Origin: Saprospiraceae bacterium
GTDB lineage: Bacteria > Bacteroidota > Bacteroidia > Chitinophagales > Saprospiraceae
Direction of reading: 5' to 3'
Assembly: GCA_013214355.1 (NCBI GenBank)
Contig: JABSSL010000018.1
Span: forward strand, 96,543-153,677
DNA: 57,135 nt
Part shown: piece by piece, positions 51,809-57,135 of the stretch
Numbering within the stretch: position 1 is the first letter of the stretch
How the letters are laid out: each line of letters starts with the position of its first letter
The notes under the pieces: generated by a model
The model's input: the letters and a program-made list of their open reading frames with translations, nothing else
Databases searched by the model: none
Told to the model about the DNA's origin: nothing
Translations under genes and position numbers: made by a program

Positions 51809-54049
51809 TTACTTTTTGACGAAGGGGAAATACCTGATTTCATTTGGGTTTTGGAGGAGGAGATAGTAAGTACCTGGTGCGAGGTCGGAAATATCTAGTG
51901 TTTGTCGTTGATTATCGACTGGAATCCGTTGAATCAATTGGCCAAGGGTATTGATCAAAAGTATGGGATCTGTTGGCATTGGGCCAGCAGAGATTTCCAG
52001 TTTTAAATGCTGGCCGGTGGGGTTTGGAAAATAGTTGAGTATTGTCTTTTCTTCGGTTTCTTTGAATTGAACCGAACGGATCTGGCTATATTCAAATTCA
52101 CCAGAATGATCCACCTGTTGCAATCGGTAATAATTTAGTCCGATGCTTGGCCCATCATGCATAAAGGTATATTGTTGCTCTATTAAGCTGTTTCCTTCGC
52201 TCTTTACTGTACCAATCGATGCAAACTTTTTTCCATCTAGGCTATGTTCGATTACAAAGTGACTGTTGTGCTCTTCCCATGCCGTGACCCAATCTAACTT
52301 CACCTGCTCCCCCAACTCTTCAGCATCGAAGGAAATCCACTCCACCGGCAGAGGGATGGAGGGCAGACTGAATACGGTAAAGGGGGAGAAGTCAGAAACC
52401 CCATTTCTACTCACAGAGAATACTCCGGAGGATGCGGCCGCAGGCTTACTACCTGGATATTGGTTGTCAGTATCCCATGCCCCATTGTTATAGTGCGAGA
52501 TATAGGTCTTCGATTGGTTAAAGTCCACGGATTGATCTTGGATGGTCCAAGACAATGATAAATTCAGACTTGATCCTCCTATCACATCCTCTTCTATAAA
52601 CCAGGTCTTATTCAAGGAATGACTAGTGATCGCCGTCCCAGAAGTACCGTTGGTTAGCGCTTGGTCTGCTACTCGTGCACTCATGAAATCTCCTACTAAT
52701 CCATAACTTTCAAAAGTTACGGGATTGTAGGTTGTTTTGCCAACTGGCAGCGTGAGATACCCGGGAGATAGAAATCCGCCAGCAGACATATGAGCTTTGA
52801 GCTTTCCGGAGCCATTGGTTTCCACAAATTGCGAGGGGCCGGCATTGATGAATACATCATTCGTTTGTCCCGATGCCAAGATCTTCGTCATCGTCAAATC
52901 ATTGTTCCCCAACTCAAGATTTCCAGCATTGAAGGTTAAACTATTGTCAATGCCAGCTGTCCCCTCTAGCCTTTTTGGCCCAGTCCCTGCTAGTTCAACA
53001 TCGTAGTACCGACCTCCCTGCACATCATCATCCAATAGCTGATTGGCTGCCCCACTGAATTTCATCAAGGAACCGGTATTATTCATGTTTATCGCTCCTC
53101 TGGCGCTAGTGTACTGGACAGGGTCCAAGGCTTCGGACTCCAATGTGCCTACCACATCCAACAGATCTATTCCATTACCGGGATAAGGATTTGGGTCACC
53201 TGTGCCGCCGTTGCCAAGGATACTTTCCTTGACGAGTAAATGTCCATCTTGGTTGATAGCTAAAGTGAAATTTTGCCCTGATGAGTTGTCATTTTTCAGG
53301 AGTAAATTTCCTTCTTGGATAGACATGGATCCATCAATAGTTAGTTTACCAAAGAAATCACTGGCATTGGTACTACTCGTATTCGAATTTCTTAAATCGA
53401 AATCAGCGGCAAAGTTCCCGTAGACATTCAGGTGTCCCCCAGTACCCACGGTCAAGGTCTCGGCATTCCCCGAACCTAGGCTATTATATAGATAAAAAGT
53501 GTCCCAAGCTCCAATGTAATACATATGCATATTTAGCGTAGCAACAACCTTTAGTGGGGCAGTTAGAAAACTCCATTGTAATTCGCGTAGGGTGATTTCT
53601 CCGGCTCCCGTGATGTTACCACCTTGGGTAGCTAGGCCAATTCTATCCGCCAAATTGGGATCAAGAGGTACTCCATTACCTAGTTTACCATCCACATGAA
53701 TAGTGCTACCTCTTACATCCAAAATGTAGTTGAAAAAAGCACCATTGTCGTTAGCAAAAAGCTTAGCACCTAGTTCAATAGTCAGGTTTCCAATAGTGAA
53801 AGTCGAGTGACGGAAGTTAATGGTATGCCCAGCCTGTATCACAATATCCACAGTTGCACCTTGCCAGCTCGTCGTATTGCCATGGTAGGCAGTTCCTGAG
53901 CCATTGGCAGCGTCATTGAAGAGACCCATCGTTCCACCAGAAGTGGCCCAGGTTCCAGAGGATTGAGAATAGAGCGTAATGGCATGACTGGAAGTAATAG
54001 AGAAAAGGATCAGCCATAGACTGAGTACATAGGGATTATTAGGTGTCAT
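51809..54049 (-). CDS. secreted T9SS surface protein, beta-rich
   Basis: A 746-residue protein with a signal peptide (PYVLSLWLILFSITSSHA). The N-terminal part (GTWATSGGTMGLFNDA ... GATVDIVIQAGHTIN ... FTIGNLTIELGAKLF) describes a repetitive beta-helix or adhesin-like region of Ser, Asn and Gly-rich strands to ~residue 480. A Bacteroidota linker segment follows (PLPVEWISFDAEELGEQVKL, DWVTAWEEHNSHFVIEHSLD) that typically precedes the sorting domain. The type A T9SS domain ends it (YFPNPTGQHLKLEIS ... LDISDLAPGTYYLLLQ, ending FPFVKK). No catalytic motif is seen; an adhesin or cell-surface structural role is the best guess. Confidence 0.87.
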   Translation of the reverse strand: MTPNNPYVLSLWLILFSITSSHAITLYSQSSGTWATSGGTMGLFNDAANGSGTAYHGNTTSWQGATVDIVIQAGHTINFRHSTFTIGNLTIELGAKLFANDNGAFFNYILDVRGSTIHVDGKLGNGVPLDPNLADRIGLATQGGNITGAGEITLRELQWSFLTAPLKVVATLNMHMYYIGAWDTFYLYNSLGSGNAETLTVGTGGHLNVYGNFAADFDLRNSNTSSTNASDFFGKLTIDGSMSIQEGNLLLKNDNSSGQNFTLAINQDGHLLVKESILGNGGTGDPNPYPGNGIDLLDVVGTLESEALDPVQYTSARGAINMNNTGSLMKFSGAANQLLDDDVQGGRYYDVELAGTGPKRLEGTAGIDNSLTFNAGNLELGNNDLTMTKILASGQTNDVFINAGPSQFVETNGSGKLKAHMSAGGFLSPGYLTLPVGKTTYNPVTFESYGLVGDFMSARVADQALTNGTSGTAITSHSLNKTWFIEEDVIGGSSLNLSLSWTIQDQSVDFNQSKTYISHYNNGAWDTDNQYPGSKPAAASSGVFSVSRNGVSDFSPFTVFSLPSIPLPVEWISFDAEELGEQVKLDWVTAWEEHNSHFVIEHSLDGKKFASIGTVKSEGNSLIEQQYTFMHDGPSIGLNYYRLQQVDHSGEFEYSQIRSVQFKETEEKTILNYFPNPTGQHLKLEISAGPMPTDPILLINTLGQLIQRIPVDNQRQTLDISDLAPGTYYLLLQNPNEIRYFPFVKK

Positions 54050-54718
54050 AGTGTTTATGGTTCAGTGTTTGTTCAAGGGGAGTACTACAAATCTAGGCGC
54101 CAAGGAGATTTGAAAATCACGAGATGCATAAGTGTAGCCAGTAAATAAATAAAAGTGCTTGGCCAACAAATAACTGTAGGTAAGCGGAAGTTAAAGTAGA
54201 TAAGAAGTGGATCCTTTATACGATTTGGGACAAGATGGTGGGAAAAAATAAGGAAAGTGTTAATACGAGTAATACTGGCTGTTTCTAGTGAGGTTCGCAG
54301 GTTACAAGTGGTTCTTTTAACTTATTACAAATTGATTATAAATGGAAATTTATTCAAATTAACAATGTTTTTAATTTATTTATTTTCATATGTGAATTTT
54401 ATTTACTGTCTATCCAAATTTTTTTGCGTAAAAATGGAACCTTACCCAATAAGTCTTCGTTAATCGCAGTAAAGGGAAACTACACCACTTCCCATCTTAC
54501 AATGTTCCTAATTTTACTTTGAGACGGACATATTACGGTACCGAAAACGATTTCACTTATAGTGACCTTTGAAAAGACGTATCGCCTGTTGAAGTATTGA
54601 ACCCCCAGTATATGTTGGACCATTGATATGAACAACCGCCCGGTTGATCTATCATTTCTATGCCCCATCTGTTCTCAGTTGGGCAGTTACCAGCATATGC
54701 TACCAAAGCAATACGCTT
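54050..54718. other. long AT-rich intergenic stretch, no convincing gene
   Basis: About 670 nt between the T9SS gene and a small hypothetical gene. The part 54300-54440 is strikingly AT-rich. Short frames on both strands (for example 54628-54780 plus and 54557-54838 minus) overlap the next gene in other frames and show no protein-like features. It may hold a decayed gene, but I cannot identify one. Confidence 0.45.
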
Positions 54719-55096
54719 ATGAAACATACAGCCAAGTTCAACAAGAAACTGAAAGAGTTTTTCAGCAAACATCGGAATAATCCGACCATTGCTATGCTTG
54801 AGGCTTTTAAGGAGAGAGAGGGGATCCGGCAGTACCATGTGGTCTTTCTAAAACTAAAATTCAAACTGGGTATAGACTACACGACTAAGTCGGCTAATGG
54901 CAACTACAAGTTCTACATACCTTACTTAAAATTGAATCCGGACAATGCCTTCCAAGAGGCTTCTGGGCTTTATCCTCTACGGGATCAAAGCAAACCTTTT
55001 GCTTCGATTGATGAATGCTACACTTTTTTGATCGGGAAACTAATGGATCGAATTAGTAGTATTCACGATCTCGATGAGTACTTGGATCTCGGCTAG
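54719..55096 (+). CDS. small hypothetical protein (125 aa)
   Basis: A 125-residue, basic then acidic, soluble protein starting MKHTAKFNKKLKEFFSKHRN. The frame is open a further 25 codons upstream, but that extension reads poorly and this start is followed at once by a normal amphipathic helix. Phrases such as QYHVVFLKLKFKLGIDY and NGNYKFYIPYLKLNPDNAF suggest beta strands. No family recognised, and no operon partner. Confidence 0.62.
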   Translation: MKHTAKFNKKLKEFFSKHRNNPTIAMLEAFKEREGIRQYHVVFLKLKFKLGIDYTTKSANGNYKFYIPYLKLNPDNAFQEASGLYPLRDQSKPFASIDECYTFLIGKLMDRISSIHDLDEYLDLG

Positions 55097-55330
55097 AGCT
55101 GGATAATGATTGTCGAAAATTTAAGATGATTTTATAGACAATTTGTTTTAGCATGGTATGTCGTCGCCATGAAATTGTCACGACTAGGTTAATTTGTAGA
55201 TTATGATTTCCACGAAGGGGTAATGAAGCAGTTCACGGCCCCTTTCTTTTTTCTTCATTCTTGAGTTCCCAACAACATTTACTCGTTCCTTTCCTGGGAA
55301 CTAATCTAGCCGCTTCGTAGTTTTTCTGCT

Positions 55331-55891
55331 ATGAATCTTATACAACTGCATACTGAAAGATTTCTTCTTCGAGAATGGATCCCTGCTGATGTTCACCTTA
55401 TTCACAAAATGTTAGCGGATCCGAGAGTAGAACCCTTCCATACCTTTTCCTCTCCCTTAACCATAGAGACCATCCAAAATACCTTAGCCGGTACTTTTGA
55501 AGATCAAGGAAAATTGAAGCGAACGCATTATGGCTGGTCTATACTAGCAAAGAAAGATGGTGCCTTCCGTGGATCCGTAGGACTGGAAGGAGCGCCGGAG
55601 CGATTTCGATCAAAAGAAATCTTTTATACTGTCCATCCCGACCATTGGGGAAAAGGGATTGGTACGGAAGCGACTGAAGCTGTAAGTCGTTTTGTTTTTC
55701 ATGATTTAGGTCTCCATCGCTTGGAGGCCGGGGTGGCCACGGACAATATAGGGTCAATTAAAGTGCTGGAGAAGCTGGGTATGGAAAGAGAAGGACTTAG
55801 ACGAAAAATATTACCACTGGCAGGGGAGTGGAGGGATAATTATTTGTATGCCATGCTGGAGGAGGATTTCTTTAAGTTTAGAGCGGTATAA
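55331..55891 (+). CDS. GNAT family N-acetyltransferase (RimJ/RimL-like)
   Basis: A 186-residue GNAT enzyme. The N-terminus (LIQLHTERFLLREWIPADVH) and the CoA-binding motif (YTVHPDHWGKGIGTEATEAV), followed by LHRLEAGVATDNIGSIKVLE and KLGMEREGLRRK, are typical of RimJ/RimL-type acetyltransferases acting on protein N-termini, amines or antibiotics. The substrate cannot be assigned. It is convergent with the cyclase gene, 11 bp away. Confidence 0.92.
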   Translation: MNLIQLHTERFLLREWIPADVHLIHKMLADPRVEPFHTFSSPLTIETIQNTLAGTFEDQGKLKRTHYGWSILAKKDGAFRGSVGLEGAPERFRSKEIFYTVHPDHWGKGIGTEATEAVSRFVFHDLGLHRLEAGVATDNIGSIKVLEKLGMEREGLRRKILPLAGEWRDNYLYAMLEEDFFKFRAV

Positions 55892-55902
55892 AGGAGACAG
55901 AC

Positions 55903-57135
55903 TTAAAATCCTGCTCTCGAGATTTCTAGTGCTCTATCCCAGTCTTTTTGTGGAGGATGTTCGATAAAGTATTCGCACCGGACCCGGTACTGATCTACCA
56001 CCTTATCCATCGGATTGAAGCGCAATATTTGCCGGAAAATGCCTAAGGCTTCCTTGAAACGTCCCTGGCTGTAGCAGTCGATAGCCTGATAGAAATTAAG
56101 CAATGAGGCTTGTTTGCGGTCGGCCAATTCCGGGTCTTCTTGACTGATCAATTCGTAGATGGTAATGGCTTTCTCCTTGCCCGGGACTCTCACTAAGTCG
56201 ATTTTGCGGAGTGGGTTGTCGTGAGGGTTAGATAGGGCGTGATAAGTATATTCACTAAGCAGTATGGGGGTGCCAAAATATTTAGTCAGTGCTTCTAGTC
56301 TGGAAGATAGATTCACCGTATCTCCAATTACGGTGGTGTCCAGTCTATTTTCTGAACCTACGGTTCCTAACATCAAATCTCCCGTATTAATCCCGATACC
56401 AAAATCAATGGCGGGCTTGCCTTCGCTAATCCGTTCCTGGTTGAAAAGTTTCAACTCCTGTCGAAGTGAAAGAGCAGTCTGGACTGCCGCGTCAGCTGAA
56501 CGTTCATCCTCCCGATCTCTAAATAAAGCCATAATGGCATCCCCGATGTATTTGTCTACAAAGCCGCCGTGGCTCTGAATGGAGGGCTCCATCCGCTTTA
56601 AGTAACTATTAAGAAATTCAAAGTTTTGTACCGGATTTAAAGATTCGGAGAGTTTCGTAAAGGATCGTAAATCACTAAACAGTACCGTCATTACCTTAGC
56701 CGTCGAATCTCCCAACTGGATGTCGGAATAGCCCTCCTTCCCTAATTCTTGTAAAAACTGTACGGGTACAAATCGCTTGATTGCTTGATTCAATTGCACC
56801 TGATTATCAACAGATCGTTGGAGGTCGTTCGACAGTTCTTTGATTTGACTGTAAGCCCTAGAAAAGCGATAGGAAAGCAAGACAGACTGTGCGATGAAGA
56901 ATATGAAAACGCCGAGGACAGACATATTATCACTCCCCGTTAGACTAATAGAGCTGTAATGTAAAATATCGTTGGCTACCCCTAATACGAAGGCTAGAAA
57001 ACCTGCTGCAAAAAGCCAGGCATTTTCCCTTTTGAAATAAATAGCTCGGGTCTGACCAATGACAATAAATACTAAGCCTATACCCGTAAGTAGTTGAAAA
57101 TAGGAGAGGAACTGAGGATAGAAGGTATTAGAGGT
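55903..57135 (-). CDS. membrane class III adenylate/guanylate cyclase, N-terminus outside window
   Basis: The minus-strand frame is open from the window edge (410 codons visible), so the N-terminus is missing. The visible part starts with membrane helices of a 7TMR-DISM-like module (YFQLLTGIGLVFIVIGQT, LFAAGFLAFVLGVANDILHY, FIFFIAQSVLLSYRFSRAYS). A short linker helix leads to a class III cyclase domain: metal Asp residues in VLFSDLRSFTKL and DKYIGDAIMALF (with the Lys that specifies adenine), and TTVIGDTVNLSSRLE with catalytic Asn and Arg. All key residues are present, so it is probably an active adenylate cyclase. A short TPR-like tail follows (NFYQAIDCYSQGRFKEALGI). The N-terminal sensor domain would lie outside the window. 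Confidence 0.88.
   Translation of the reverse strand, partial: TSNTFYPQFLSYFQLLTGIGLVFIVIGQTRAIYFKRENAWLFAAGFLAFVLGVANDILHYSSISLTGSDNMSVLGVFIFFIAQSVLLSYRFSRAYSQIKELSNDLQRSVDNQVQLNQAIKRFVPVQFLQELGKEGYSDIQLGDSTAKVMTVLFSDLRSFTKLSESLNPVQNFEFLNSYLKRMEPSIQSHGGFVDKYIGDAIMALFRDREDERSADAAVQTALSLRQELKLFNQERISEGKPAIDFGIGINTGDLMLGTVGSENRLDTTVIGDTVNLSSRLEALTKYFGTPILLSEYTYHALSNPHDNPLRKIDLVRVPGKEKAITIYELISQEDPELADRKQASLLNFYQAIDCYSQGRFKEALGIFRQILRFNPMDKVVDQYRVRCEYFIEHPPQKDWDRALEISRAGF

Noticed and set aside
54557-54838. 93-codon minus-strand frame, and a 50-codon plus frame at 54628-54780
   Set aside because: Both overlap the more protein-like 54719-55096 gene in other frames and show no family or composition support.
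1-57135. Search for tRNA, rRNA, CRISPR, insertion sequences, phage genes or attachment sites
   Set aside because: No cloverleaf-like segment with a TTC-type arm, no spaced direct repeats, and no transposase or integrase motif were seen in any gap.

Overview
The window reads as chromosomal DNA of a Bacteroidota bacterium, most likely of the Saprospiria (Lewinella/Haliscomenobacter-like). This rests on the Bacteroidota-type -7 element (TAnnTTTG) before several genes, three secreted proteins with type IX secretion (T9SS) C-terminal sorting domains, CcmB/CcmC/CcmD of Bacteroidota type, and the general protein style. The assignment is inference; no rRNA or other marker gene lies in the window. I saw no tRNA, rRNA, CRISPR array, transposase, integrase or phage gene.

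Layout. 1-4.6 kb: a secreted Cys-repeat protein (cut by the window start), an unknown helical protein and an RlpA-like lytic transglycosylase. 4.6-9.1 kb: the branched-chain amino acid operon ilvD-ilvB-ilvN on the minus strand. It is preceded by a 28-codon open frame extremely rich in Ile/Val codons and a perfect intrinsic terminator, which together look like a ribosome-mediated attenuator. 9.1-15.2 kb: an outer-membrane barrel, RimO, a secreted T9SS nuclease, small membrane proteins and a PAS-AraC regulator. 15.5-22.4 kb: a 1222-residue SF1-helicase-like protein that keeps its P-loop but appears to have lost the other helicase motifs and the C-terminal nuclease residues, then a GH3-like/serine beta-lactamase-like fusion lipoprotein. 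22.4-24.8 kb: a MerR metal sensor divergent from a membrane-anchored Cys-pair protein, sharing a MerR-type operator, then a LysM/Amidase_3 cell-wall amidase. 25-29.3 kb: ccmB-ccmC-ccmD, a Glu/Leu/Phe/Val dehydrogenase whose start overlaps ccmD, and an Lrp/AsnC regulator. 29.3-41.1 kb: a TraB/GumN protein, a giant multidomain T9SS metalloprotease, a BioD-like/DRTGG protein, a group III truncated haemoglobin, YaaA and an FAD oxidoreductase ending in a Cys cluster. 41.1-51.5 kb: a dicarboxylate/amino acid symporter, a NIPSNAP protein, an S15/CocE hydrolase, and a three-gene operon of Planctomycetes-type secreted cytochromes (DUF2231-cytochrome-LRR, PSCyt1/DUF1549/LamG/DUF1553, DUF1501). 51.8-57.1 kb: a T9SS surface protein, a small unknown protein, a GNAT acetyltransferase, and a 7TM-DISM-like adenylate/guanylate cyclase cut by the window end.

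The most interesting signals are the ilv leader attenuator with a 13-bp antiterminator pairing (8.88-9.08 kb), the apparent helicase/nuclease pseudoenzyme (15.5-19.2 kb), and the MerR operator built around a Bacteroidota -7 box (22.87-22.91 kb). Gene ends here often carry long perfect GC-rich hairpins without a U tract, whereas the ilv leader terminator has a full U6 run. All domain calls come from reading motifs by eye; no database search was run.
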